Assembly (NCBI GenBank): GCA_009746045.1
Contig: RPFO01001598.1
Coordinates: 442,501-506,500, forward strand
From: Mesostigma viride
Lineage: Eukaryota; Streptophyta; Mesostigmatophyceae; Mesostigmatales; Mesostigmataceae
Reading direction: 5' to 3'
Length of the DNA stretch: 64,000 nt
Below are positions 1 to 15,215 of this stretch, piece by piece (position 1 is the stretch's first letter; each line of letters begins with the position of its first letter). The translations under genes were made by a program, and so were the position numbers. The notes under the pieces were generated by a model that saw only the letters and a list, made by a program, of their open reading frames with translations, did not search any database and had not been told where the DNA came from.

Positions 1-235
1 TTTGCTGGTGGTGGACCCCGTAGCCAGCGCGGACAGGGTTCCCCATAGCCGGCTTTCTCGTCGCACACCTGCGCATGGTCACTCGTGCTTGCGGGGGTGC
101 GTGCCCGGTTGGTTCTGTGCAATGGTGTGAGTCGGGGTTGTGAGCCTTGCCCCACGTCCGGCCTAACTCTTGGCTGACCCCCTTGCATGCGATCCTGTTG
201 CACGGTATGGTGCTTCGGAGTGCCATCCACTGCAG

Positions 236-2330
236 GTGCACAAGCGCAAGGCAACCTTGCCTGACTACTGGTGGCACGTGGAGTACGTGGCCGGCACCAG
301 TGCACTTCCCGCCGACGAGAAGGTGACCGGACTCCTGAGGACAAGGGAATTGCTGCGGACGCAGATGGAAGAGGACGGCGATCCGGAAGATGACCGGCAA
401 AAGTCCGCGGTAGGTCGCTTGCAGCCGCCGAACGCTCGCATGGGAAGGATCTCGTCCCTGCCCGTTGTCTTGTCTGCGTCGCAGTACACTCGCCTTTCCC
501 TCTCCCCCCCCCCCCCCCCCCCCCCCCCCCAACACACACGCACACACACGCGCACCACCCTTCCCGCCCTGACGCCTGATTGCCACCTCACAGCGACCCG
601 CGCGCCCTGATGCCCGGCGAGTGCTTGCTCGACGCACGTGTTTGTCTTCTTTGCATGTGATGGCCGACGGTGCAGGTGAAGAACCTGGAGGCCAGAATAA
701 AAACTCGACTTGAGTCGGCGCGCAAGGCGGAAAAGGCCGAGACGGAGCGCTCGGCCGGTGGCCACCCCGTGCAGGTGGGGCTCCGAGCAAATGCACGCTT
801 GTGGGACTGCAGGATGATGGGTGGTGGGTGTGGAATGTTGGGTGTGCTGCCCGTCATGTCCTGGTTCGGCTGCGCGTGGGCCCAGCACACACCATTTTCC
901 CCTCGCTAATGCAGCCCCCATTCTGGCGCACCCCCGTCCCACCCGCCCCACCCACCGCGTCGTACCGCGGCTTCTTCTGCCCAACCGGCGCAGCCACCAG
1001 GCGGGGTGCGCAACGACACCCCGCGTGCGTCGGGTGGACGCAGCGAGGCCGCACAGCGGGTACGTTGCCAGTCCGTACGTTTGTTTTGGTTGTTTTCGCG
1101 TCGTTCTTTTCGAACCTGCACGTTTGCTCGCCCGCCGGCCATATAATGCACCAGCGAGGACTACCCGCCGCACAGCGGGATAGGGAGAGAGGGAGGGGAG
1201 AAAGGAAGGACGGAGGGAGGGAGGGAGGGAGGGAGGAGGGAGGGAGGGAGGGAGGAGGGAGGGAGGGGAGGGAGGGAGGGAGCGAGGGAAGGAGGTAGGT
1301 AGGTAGGTAGGGAGGGAGGGAGGAGGGAGGAGGGAGGGAGGAGGGAGGGAGGGAGGGAGGGAGGGAGGGAGGGAGGGAGGGAGGGAGGGAGGGAGGGAGG
1401 GAGGAGGGAGGGAGGGAGGGAGGGAGGGAGGGAGGGAGGGAGGGAGGGAGGGAGGGAGGGAGGGAGGGAGGGAGGGAGGGAAGGAGGGAAGGAGGGAAGG
1501 AGGGAAGGAGGGAAGGAGGGAAGGAGGGAAGGAGGGAAGGAGGGAAGGAGGGAGGGAGAGGGAGGGAGGGAGGGAGGGAGGGAGGGAGGGAGGGAGGGAA
1601 GGAGGGAAGGAGGGAGGGAGGGAGGGAGGGAGGAGGGAGGGAGGGAGGGAGGGAGGGAGGGAGGAGAGAGGGAGGAGGGAGGGAGGGAGGGAGGGGAGGG
1701 AGGGGAGGGAGGGAGGGGAGGGAGGGGAGGGAGGGGAGGGAAGGGAGGGAGGTAGGTAGGGAGGGAGGGAGGGAGGGAGGGAGGTGAGGGAGGGAGGGAG
1801 GGGAGGGAGGGGAGGGAGGGGAGGGAGGGGAGGGAGGGGAGGGAGGGAGGGAGGGGAGGGAGGGGAGGGAGGGAGGGAGGGGAGGGAGGGAGGGAGGGAG
1901 GGAGGGGAGGGAGGGAGGGAGGGGAGGCAGGGGAGGGAGGGGAGGGAGGGAGGGAGGGAGGCAGGGAGGGAGGGAGGGATGGAGGGAGGGAGGGAGACAA
2001 GGAAGAGAGAGAGGGAGGGAGGGAGGGAGGGAGGGAGTCAAGGAAGAGAGAGAGGGAGAGAGAGAGCGGAGTGCCTGACGGAAGGACGGCGGGGCGGGAT
2101 GTCAGACCACTACCCTCACAAACACGTCCCCCGATCACTACCCTCCCAAACACTTCCCTCGTTTGCGTGACATGTCCCCTCTGATGTGGCCTTGTGACGG
2201 ACAGGCTGCGCATTCAGTCAGCAAACACCGCGTGACTAGTCCTACGGAGTGGACCGCAGGCACCGGGCCCGGCGAAGCACATCGTGCTGCCGAGAACGAT
2301 TTCGGCCCGGCCCCCAAACGGGCGAAGCCG
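236..2330 (+). CDS. Four predicted upstream exons, probably 5' part of the EsV-1-7/nuclease-like gene (5' end unresolved)
   Basis: Predicted exons are 236-409, 676-774, 994-1059 and 2205-2330. Each follows an AG and precedes a plausible GT donor (gtaggt, gtgggg, gtacgt, gtacgt). All have lengths divisible by three and stay open in phase 0, so they join each other and the 3462 exon without a shift. Exon 1 (58 codons) contains LPDYWWHVEYVAG and an acidic MEEDGDPEDD stretch. Exon 2 (33 codons) is rich in K, E and A and probably helical. Exon 4 ends in PAPKRAKP, a nuclear-localisation-like basic cluster. I do not recognise a domain in this N-terminal part. An earlier exon may lie in 2-124 (open frame, possible donor at 125), but I cannot fix a start codon. 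The joining to the downstream exon is inferred from phase compatibility. These could instead belong to a separate gene. Confidence 0.45.
504..560 (+). repeat. Poly-C run followed by CA-rich repeat
   Basis: About 27 consecutive C residues (504-530) are followed by a CA/CG-rich stretch, inside the predicted intron 410-675. It may serve as part of an unusually C-rich pyrimidine tract. Confidence 0.9.
1184..2065 (+). repeat. (GGGA)n / (GGGAG)n purine tract, about 0.88 kb
   Basis: The sequence is an almost uninterrupted G/A strand made of GGGA with GGA, GGGGA, GGAA and GGTA variants, grading into GAGA at the right end. It lies inside the predicted intron 1060-2204. Proline/serine/leucine and glycine/arginine/glutamate frames across it are repeat artefacts. 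Confidence 0.95.
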
Positions 2331-2337
2331 GTACGTG

Positions 2338-3400
2338 ACATGTGCACACGTGGGTGGTGGATGGCCCGCGCTGGTGTGGGTGCTGGCATGCGCCCGGGCA
2401 TCGACGTGCTGTGGCATGCCCGGGCGTGGATACTGGCCGGCGTGGACGCGGTGGTGGATGGCATGCGAGGGCGTGGTTGAGGGCCCGCGTGGGCGTGGTG
2501 GTGGATCAGGCACGGGGGGGCATGGGGTAGGGCCAGCGCGGGCGTGGCTGTGGGCGTGCGAGGGCCCGGGGGTTGCTAGAATGCCTGGGCGGGGTGGATG
2601 GCACGCGCGGGTGCCGCCGATAGGATGAGTGGGCGCGGTGGTTGGTGGGCGTGGTGGCGGAGGGTGGCGTCCGTGACGTCTGCGTGGGCGTGGTGGTCGA
2701 GGGCGTGCGTGGGCCTATTGTTGATGGCATGCGTGGTCTGGGGGTGGCATGCGTGGGCGCGGTGGATGGCACACGTGCGCCGCGTGGTTGATGGCACGCG
2801 TGGGTGTACTTGCTGGCGTGCGTGGACGTGGTGGTCAACGGCATGCACGCGTGTGTGGCTGGTCCCATACGTGTGCGTGGTTGTTGGCACACGTGGGCGT
2901 GGTTGCTGTCACGCACGGGCGTGGTGGTGGATGGCATGCGTGGACACGGCGGTTTGTTGCATGTGTGGGCCTGGAGGTCGGTGGTGTGCGTGGGTATGGC
3001 GATTGATGGCCCGCGGGGGGGACCGTAGCTGATGGCATGCATGGACATGTGGGTCACTGGCACGCGGGGATGTGGTTGCTGGCATGAGTGGGCGCGGTGG
3101 GTGGTGGCAGTGGCGGCGGTGGATGTCATGCGTGGGTGTCATGATGGATGGCATGCGCGGGTGTGCCGGTGGATGGCATGCGTGGGTGGTGTGGTGGGTG
3201 GCGTCCGCGGGGGGCCTGGGTGGCCGGCGCGTCGATGCCGTGGGTGGCATCCGCGGATGTCTCACATGGCATGCATTGGTGTGTTGGTTGCTGGCGCGCG
3301 TGCGTGTGGTGGTGGGTGGCCTGCGTGGGCGTGGTGGGTGGCCTTGTTGGGCGCGTGGGCGTGGTGGGCAGGGGCACGTGGTGGTGGGAGACGCGCCGCC
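2338..3400 (+). repeat. Degenerate G/T-rich minisatellite
   Basis: The motifs GGTGGATGGCATGCG and GTGGGCGTGGTGG recur throughout with a loose period in the low twenties of bp and strong divergence between copies. It fills most of the predicted intron 2331-3461. All six frames are long and low in complexity, so no coding claim is made. Confidence 0.75.
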
Positions 3401-3461
3401 GTCACTTACCCACGCTCTTTTCGCGGGCCCCGCGGTGATGTCGTAAAACACATGTGTGCAG

Positions 3462-5045
3462 AATGGGACGCGCCGGATTGGCGAGCCGAGCAGGAACCAC
3501 GCCGAGGATGGCATGGTGGACGTGGTGCATCCCAGGTGCCAACACCCGCCCGGGTGTGATGCGCGACCCTCGTTTGCGGAGCGCGGCGCCAAGAAGCCCC
3601 GGTTCTGCAAGAAGCACAAACAGAATGGCATGGTGGACGTGGTGCACCCCAGGTGCCAACACCCGCCCGGGTGTGATGCGCGACCCTCGTTTGCGGAGCG
3701 CGGCGCCAAGAAGCCCCGGTTCTGCAGGGAGCACGCCGCGCCGGACATGGTGGACGTGGTGCACCCCAGGTGCCAACACCCGCCCGGGTGTGATGCGCAA
3801 CCCTTGTTTGCGAAGCGCAGCGCCAAGAAAGGCAGGTTCTGCAGGAAGCACGCCGCGCCGGACATGGTGGACGTGGTGCATCCCAGGTGCCAACACCCGC
3901 CCGGGTGTGATGCGCAACCCTTGTTTGCGGAGCGCGGCGCCAAGCAAGGCAGGTTCTGCAGGAAGCACGCCGCGCCGGACATGGTGGACGTGGTGCATCC
4001 CAGGTGCCAACACCCGCCCGGGTGTGATGCGCGACCCTTGTTTGCGGCGCGCGGCGCCAAGAAAGGCAGGTTCTGCAAGGCGCACGCCGATCCGGACATG
4101 GTGGATGTGGTGACTCCCAGGTGCGAACACCCGGAAGGGTGTGAGGCGAATGCGGGATGGGGCGACGTGGGTAAACGCGCCGTCCACTGCGCGAGGCACA
4201 AGGAAGACACCGCCGTCCCTGAGCCGCGACAACGGTGCAAGGCGGAGGCATGCCGGGCCGTGGGCACGTACGCGGACCCGGATCATGGCGAGCGCTTCTG
4301 CGACGCCCACGCAGAGGCGGGCCACTGGCGGCTGGCGGGCGTGTGCGACGACTGTGGTCTACACTGGGAGTGGAGATCGGGGGTGCCCGTGGTCCTCACC
4401 CCAGCAGAGGGCAAGATCGCGGGCCAGCGACGGCCCCTACACAACCGCTGCGTGTACTGCGACCCCGTCGTGTTCAACAATCATCGACACCGCGAGGAGT
4501 GGAAGGTGGCCGCTGCCCTACAGAAGGTGCGCATCGCCCGGTGGACGCTGGTGCACGACCGGCGGATCCACGGCGGCGAGTGCGTGGCGAGCCGGCCGGA
4601 TTTCGTCATCTACACGGATGGCGCCCACGTCGTCATCGTCGAGGTCGACGAGCACCAGCACCGCTCGTACGACCAGTACTGCGAGCTCGTGCGGCTGTTC
4701 AACCTCGGACAGTCGTGCGAGGGGCTGCCGCTGCTGGTCATCCGTTACAACCCCCACTCGTACCGCAGCTCCGGGGGGGAACTCGTCCACGGGGGGACCG
4801 ATGCCAGCGACGAGCAGCGACAGGCCGTGCTGCTGTCGTACGTGAGGGCGTTGCTAGACAATTCGTACAACCCCCACGAGCGCAAACCGAAAGTGCACTG
4901 CCGAGCAGTGAAGCTTTTCTATGATGGATGGGATGACGACGCCATGACCGTGCCCACCGACGAGGGGCCCCACTGGCTGGACATCCAGCTATTCGACACG
5001 CCCAACGAGATCGCCTGCCTGGCGGAGGCGGCGATCGAGCCGTAG
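3462..5045 (+). CDS. EsV-1-7 cysteine-repeat protein with C-terminal PD-(D/E)XK-like nuclease domain (last exon)
   Basis: The frame opens after an acceptor-like tgtgcag at 3455-3461 and ends with TAG at 5043-5045. An in-frame stop at 3444 excludes unspliced extension, and the first in-frame ATG is at 3513. Counting from that ATG (510 aa), residues 1-195 are five near-identical 39-aa units of pattern C-x5-C-x16-C-x2-H beginning MVDVVHPRC. Two diverged units follow (to about residue 275). This matches the EsV-1-7 motif (C-x4-C-x16-C-x2-H) of the Ectocarpus regulator IMMEDIATE UPRIGHT and the virus EsV-1, with one extra proline. A second Cys pair (CDDC, then CVYC) precedes a domain with RPDF (D363) and IVEVDEHQH (E377, D379), then LLVIRYNPHSY. 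The same arrangement occurs in restriction-endonuclease-like proteins of large DNA viruses and algae. The usual catalytic Lys of ExK is replaced by Asp, so activity is uncertain. It may act on nucleic acid in the nucleus (inference). Confidence 0.8.
   Translation, partial: NGTRRIGEPSRNHAEDGMVDVVHPRCQHPPGCDARPSFAERGAKKPRFCKKHKQNGMVDVVHPRCQHPPGCDARPSFAERGAKKPRFCREHAAPDMVDVVHPRCQHPPGCDAQPLFAKRSAKKGRFCRKHAAPDMVDVVHPRCQHPPGCDAQPLFAERGAKQGRFCRKHAAPDMVDVVHPRCQHPPGCDARPLFAARGAKKGRFCKAHADPDMVDVVTPRCEHPEGCEANAGWGDVGKRAVHCARHKEDTAVPEPRQRCKAEACRAVGTYADPDHGERFCDAHAEAGHWRLAGVCDDCGLHWEWRSGVPVVLTPAEGKIAGQRRPLHNRCVYCDPVVFNNHRHREEWKVAAALQKVRIARWTLVHDRRIHGGECVASRPDFVIYTDGAHVVIVEVDEHQHRSYDQYCELVRLFNLGQSCEGLPLLVIRYNPHSYRSSGGELVHGGTDASDEQRQAVLLSYVRALLDNSYNPHERKPKVHCRAVKLFYDGWDDDAMTVPTDEGPHWLDIQLFDTPNEIACLAEAAIEP
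3513..4097 (+). repeat. 117-bp coding tandem repeat, five units
   Basis: Unit starts are at 3513, 3630, 3747, 3864 and 3981, exactly 117 bp apart; a diverged sixth unit starts at 4098. Each encodes one 39-aa EsV-1-7 unit. The five units differ at few bases even at silent positions, which points to recent expansion or gene conversion within the exon. Confidence 0.95.
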
Positions 5046-6387
5046 CTGGCGCGTCGCGCATGTTGTGTTGGCCTGTCACACGCTCGCGGATGTAGACCGA
5101 CCGGTTTGGTCGTGCTGAACACCGGCCTCTTGTAAACCACACATGTGCCGAGATGGCTGTCCTGATGCCTGCGAAAACGCCTAAATGGAGGACGCTGGGA
5201 CCGTATATTTAACCAATAAATGGGCAGAAATACTGCCGATAAATCGGCTGGATCTTCACAATTTTGCAAACCAGATGCCATCCAACCCACCCATATCCAA
5301 TGGCTGTCCTTGGGGGCCAAGCATGTCCATGAGTTGCCCTAAGCCGTGATATATCACAACCTCACATATATTCATCGTAGGCCATGTATAACTGCCGTCA
5401 AAGTCAGGGGGGTCAAGACGCGCGTATTCGTTTTTGGTAGAATGTGCATTTTGAATTATGTTGTAAGAGCTAGGCACCGACAACTAAGTATCAATACCAG
5501 TACGTATCAACTATTCACATCTCACTGGAAAGGATAATAAATTTGTAGAACTCAAGATATGAATGCACTATACATTGCCCCGAGGTGTCGATGACATTGA
5601 AGGGCGTCGATGGCATTGAAAGGCGCAAATGAATGCCTCGCACAGCTCCTCGTCCAGCTGCTCTTTGCTGAGCCCGTAAGGTGCGGGCAAATTACCGTCG
5701 GTGGATTGGCCCTTTGATGATGGCTTGCTTGCTTTCCTGGCTCTCCTGGACAGGTGGAGCAAGGTTGCCAGGCCACGCAAGTCAACACAGGACCTGCACA
5801 ATTACTACTACGTACTGGGTACATATGTACGTATATCTGGCCCTCGGCCACTGCAGAATCTCTACTGCCATATGCGGCGTGGGACACAACAACAACAACA
5901 ACAACAACTGTAAATATACTACTGTATCCGGCCCTCGGCCTATGTCGACAGAATCTCTTTGGAAACGGCCGAGGGCAACAACAACAACAACAGCAACAAC
6001 CTGGCAACAACAACACCAAGAATCTCTGCTGCCCATGTGGGGCGTAGCCCTCAACAACAACACCAACAGGCGGTCAGGCGCAGGCTGGCGCAGCAAGCAG
6101 CATTAACATCAGTCCTGAAACTCGAAAAGATTTTTACTGCTGGACTCAGCACCAGGGATTTCCCTGGCTTCACCTCGATACATGAGCGCTGGTTTCAAAG
6201 TGACCATGCCAGTGTTTCGGTAACACATGGCATATGGCGATGCCGAGTGAGGTTGTTGTAACACGTAACCAAGGGGCGAGTTAGGGGCTGGTCTCTACTT
6301 TGTAAGGTAAACCACGAGCATTCCCCGCGGGGGTAAACAAGCCTCCTGATGTAATTTGGGAGAAAATTAGCTATTCAAGGATCGACG
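5046..6387. other. Intergenic region with (CAA)n patches
   Basis: I see no gene here. CAA-repeat patches lie at about 5886-5910, 5978-6020 and 6049-6066. Each follows a related segment containing CCCTCGGCC or AATCTCT(G/A)CTGCC, which suggests three diverged copies of one short duplicated block. The last few hundred bases should hold the SEC22 promoter and 5' UTR, but I see no clear TATA box. Confidence 0.6.
5131..5135 (+). terminator. TGTAA polyadenylation-type signal
   Basis: TGTAA lies 86 bp after the stop codon of the EsV-1-7 gene. TGTAA is the usual 3'-end signal of chlorophyte nuclear genes. The pentamer is short, so chance occurrence is possible. Confidence 0.4.
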
Positions 6388-11970
<5,583 letters not shown>

Positions 11971-13378
11971 GAGGGCGTTGCCGGAATCGCGATCTCTCTG
12001 CTAGTGTGGCGGAAATCGTTGGCATCCAATGTGGCAGATAGTCTGGCATGCGGCAGCGGGGTGGAGGGTCTGGCATGCAGTCATCTGTATAGCCGAGCTG
12101 CCCCGGAAGGCATTTGCTGCTGGTGGGGTTTTCCCATGGATGCTTGGCGAAGGCGGCCGCCCTTTGACGTTGTAGTCGGATGCCTTCCTTCCAGGGCAGC
12201 GAGGCAGGAATGTCAAGGACATGAGGGTGGTAACGGTCATGCCACTTGAGCAGTGGAATAGGGGACTGGGGTTGCCTAGCGAACCGGTAGCGAATTGCGG
12301 GTTTAGAAGCCAGCAAGCAAGCAGAGGGAGGGCATGGTGACCCTTTGCTAGCAGACCAGCGTGATAGCAGTTGGCCCGCTGGCCATGTGGTCATGGTCGG
12401 TGCTGGGCACCGCTGGATCACGGACACAATGCGGCAAACAGGGACGCTGCTGGGACCCTTCTTTTTGTCATCAGTGGCATGAGGCTGGCCTTGGCCTGTG
12501 GAGATTGTTCATGACAGACTGTAGGTATGCACGATGGCGGCAGCCGGTCCTGTTGGGATGCGTGCGGGATACGTGCACTAGTCTTGTTCGCAGCCTGCGT
12601 GACAGCTGCGGTCAGGGTTGCAGCCATTGGTTGCGGCCACAATTGTAACCAACCTGGTTGTCGGTCCAACCAGCGTCTGCCCTGTTGTTTCAACTGCGCA
12701 ACGCTTCGGGCTTGGGATGGTAATGATTGGTGACACTGGAGCTTGCACGTGGCCTCACCATGATGCCTATCAGTGGGCACCCCTTGAGAGTGGAAATTGT
12801 ATTTCGGGTTACCTTGCCCTGTTGTTAGCCGAGGCTTGCCAGGGTCACTGAAGACTAAGTTCGTCTCACGCGGAGAGTGACACTTGTTTTCTCTCATGTC
12901 GCCTTGCTAACCTATTCTTTGGGCGGGTTGTTGCCTTGTGCAATGCGAGGGCCTGGTTAGGGCCCTCGGATTCGGGTACCATGGCAGTGGGAATCTATGT
13001 GGGGGCCAGTAAAGCAGCTGCAACCCATGCTCTTCCATTATGGTCAGTGTAATGCGAGTGGCAACTCCCTCCTCACGGTGGACAAGTAATAGCTTGCTAT
13101 TCTTCTGGGCTTCTTCTTTGAGGCGTGCTCCTCGCCATTTTCCAGCATGGCATCATGCTTGGCATCTAGGTTATCATATGCCATGACGGGACAAAGATGT
13201 GGAGGTGAGACATTGATATAACTACCCTTCAACTTTTGAATATGAGTACTACTTTATAATCCTGATGTGTATCTTGATGTGTCGTCCTGGCGCTCAGCAG
13301 CATTTAGTTTACTATTTGTTGCTTGCCTCGACAATCATAATCTTGATGTGGATTGAGATCCAAAGGAAAGTTGATTTT
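11971..13378. other. SEC22 3' UTR and unannotated sequence
   Basis: I find no recognisable protein or RNA gene. The first part should be SEC22 3' UTR. The nearest clear TGTAA in the sense direction is at 12644-12648, which would imply an unusually long UTR, so the true 3' end is unknown. Confidence 0.5.
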
Positions 13379-13440
13379 AAAATTAAATTTATAACTGACT
13401 CTGTTGGGAGATCATGTAGCACGTACTCCACGGGCTGATG
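13379..13440 (-). mobile_element. Probable LINE 3' end, copy A
   Basis: Read on the minus strand, this has GTGCTACATGATCTCCCAAC, then AGAGT, then an A/T-rich tail. The same motif followed by an A/T-rich tail occurs on the same strand at 14787-14850, below a LINE ORF1 relic. The shared end plus simple tail suggests two insertions of one non-LTR family. How far copy A extends upstream is unclear. Confidence 0.45.
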
Positions 13441-13528
13441 GGTGTGGGTGGGAACTGAGCCGCGAAAAACTGTCTAAGCTAACTCTAATCTAGTCGACAG
13501 CTACAAAAGCCTGAGTACTCTACTCAGT

Positions 13529-13578
13529 AAGGCGCCCCTTCCTCCTCACGGGGGGGGGGGGGGGGGGGGGGGCGCCTT
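13529..13578. repeat. Poly-G run flanked by inverted repeat
   Basis: AAGGCGCCCC at 13529-13538 and GGGGCGCCTT at the right end are perfect inverted copies. Between them lie TTCCTCCTCAC and a 23-base G run (13550-13572). This could form a G-rich hairpin and is a likely site of length polymorphism or sequencing error. Confidence 0.85.
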
Positions 13579-14786
13579 GCCCACCGATGGGCTGGCCGCT
13601 CGTGCATGGGTCTGCCGTCTCTTCTTACCCTGCATGGCAGCTAGTCCGAGCTAGAGCTAGAGATATGGAGGAAATACGGTGTTCAAACTGATCAAGCTGG
13701 GACCATATCAGGTCAGACGCCGCAAGGGCCGCACCTTCACGTACAGAGCAGCTCGTAGATCCTGCAGACATGGGGGGCCTAGGCCTCTCGGTGATTTGGA
13801 AAGAGATGATGGAAAAGGCCAAGTGGGACTGGTCAGGTAATTAGTTAATGTATGTGTGTTTGTTTTCCCTATCAACCTTTCTTGTTACCCTCTGTCTGCA
13901 TGGAGGGATCCCTCCATGCAGGTCTTCCTAGAGATAGCTTCGCGGCTCCCGCGTCGATCCTTCCTTCCAGACTACCCTAGCCCTTCCACGGCGTTGTGCA
14001 AACATACGGGAAGCACGCCAGACAGGTCCCCTAGGGTAGCGAGCTTAGACTCGTGGGCTTTTGATGTTGTAGATAGATGTTGTAGATAGAGGTTGTTCTT
14101 AGGCCACACAGCAAAATATGGTGTTGTTCTTAGTCAGTTGCATCGTTTTTCCCGTCTTAATTTGTTCTTATCGTGGCGATTTCATCACGACTCTTGTTGA
14201 ACTCTTGCACCGTAATTTGTTGGTCAAAGACTATATGACCGAGACATTAGGCTCCGTCAAGTCCAGTGTTTTTTGCAACGTCACCCACATCTGATTGGTG
14301 CTGCCCCTTGGCACAAGCTCTACAAACAGGTCGTGGACCGGCTGGATCGCGTAGTATCTCCGCACATCTGAACCCTATGATGCCAGATCTCCTTTGCGGC
14401 CGTTCCGAGCTTGGCACTGGATTCGTTGTCCAAATCGTCGCATCGCTGCAGCAACACGATGTTTTCTGGCATATGCGGGCTTTTGGTTCCCGCGCCGCAC
14501 ATTTGAAAGTGTTGTCCTCCGGATTTTTGCCTTTGCACCGTGTGCAGTTCTTGGACGTTTGGAATCATGGCATGGCTAACGTAATGACTGACTAGCTAGA
14601 CCTTTTCAGTGGTTTTCCATTTGCCGGGTATTTCCTCGTAAATGGTGGGAGAGCGATCGCAGCAATGGTGCTCACCAAGTGCTAGACACTCCCGGCCAGT
14701 TAGGCTCGAAACACAAGCCCTGATCTGAGCTGTTTACGGCCCCACCGTCTAGGTCATCTAGTCGCTCTACACGTAAGCCAGCCAGC
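13579..14786. other. No recognisable gene
   Basis: Short open frames occur on both strands, but none shows a known domain, sustained coding pattern or convincing splice structure. Part of the left end may be LINE body belonging to copy A. Confidence 0.5.
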
Positions 14787-15215
14787 CATTGAATTGAATT
14801 GAATTGAATTGTAACATAACTCCGTTGGGAGTATATGTAGCACATAGCCCAGAGAAGGGGCATATGGCCTAGGCATAGGTATCATACATTCTAAGCTACT
14901 TCCTGCAAGGGTGGGAATGTAAACAACACTTGCTCTAGGTGCACTAGGGCACCTGCACCACCCAGAGTTTCAGGCAACACCCAGCTAAGGGGAGCCTGTC
15001 ATAGGTGGGGAAGATCAGCACAGCTATACAAAAGCTAGGGCATGGCTTCTCAGCAGGGAGTGACCCCCTGCATGGGCACGGCATAATTAAATAAAGCTAG
15101 GTATCATCTGGAGGGTGGCTCATCATAGGCACACATGTTGTACATGACTAAAAATGCTAGGCATCAGCTGGTATAGTGCCTGTGGTAGGCGGGCATGTAC
15201 AAGGCCACTGTCTAT
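14787..15215 (-). mobile_element. LINE 3' UTR and (AATTC)n-type tail, copy B
   Basis: On the minus strand this follows the ORF1 stop directly and ends in GTGCTACATATACTCCCAAC, a short spacer and four to five AATTC units, which looks like a non-LTR 3' tail. Only about 430 bp separate the ORF1 stop from the tail, so ORF2 (endonuclease/reverse transcriptase) is absent. An internal deletion or a non-autonomous derivative would explain this. Confidence 0.5.

Noticed and set aside
854-2213. Pro/Ser/Leu-rich long frames on the minus strand and Gly/Arg/Glu frames on the plus strand
   Set aside because: They are translations of the GGGA tract in an intron, without conserved sequence.
3454-4325. Alternative frames over the EsV-1-7 exon (plus and minus)
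   Set aside because: The 117-bp unit keeps other frames open as well. Only the 3462-5045 frame has the Cys/His spacing and runs on into a recognisable domain.
12361-12897. Overlapping frames of 60-160 codons on both strands
   Set aside because: No domain, no splice context, similar openness on both strands.
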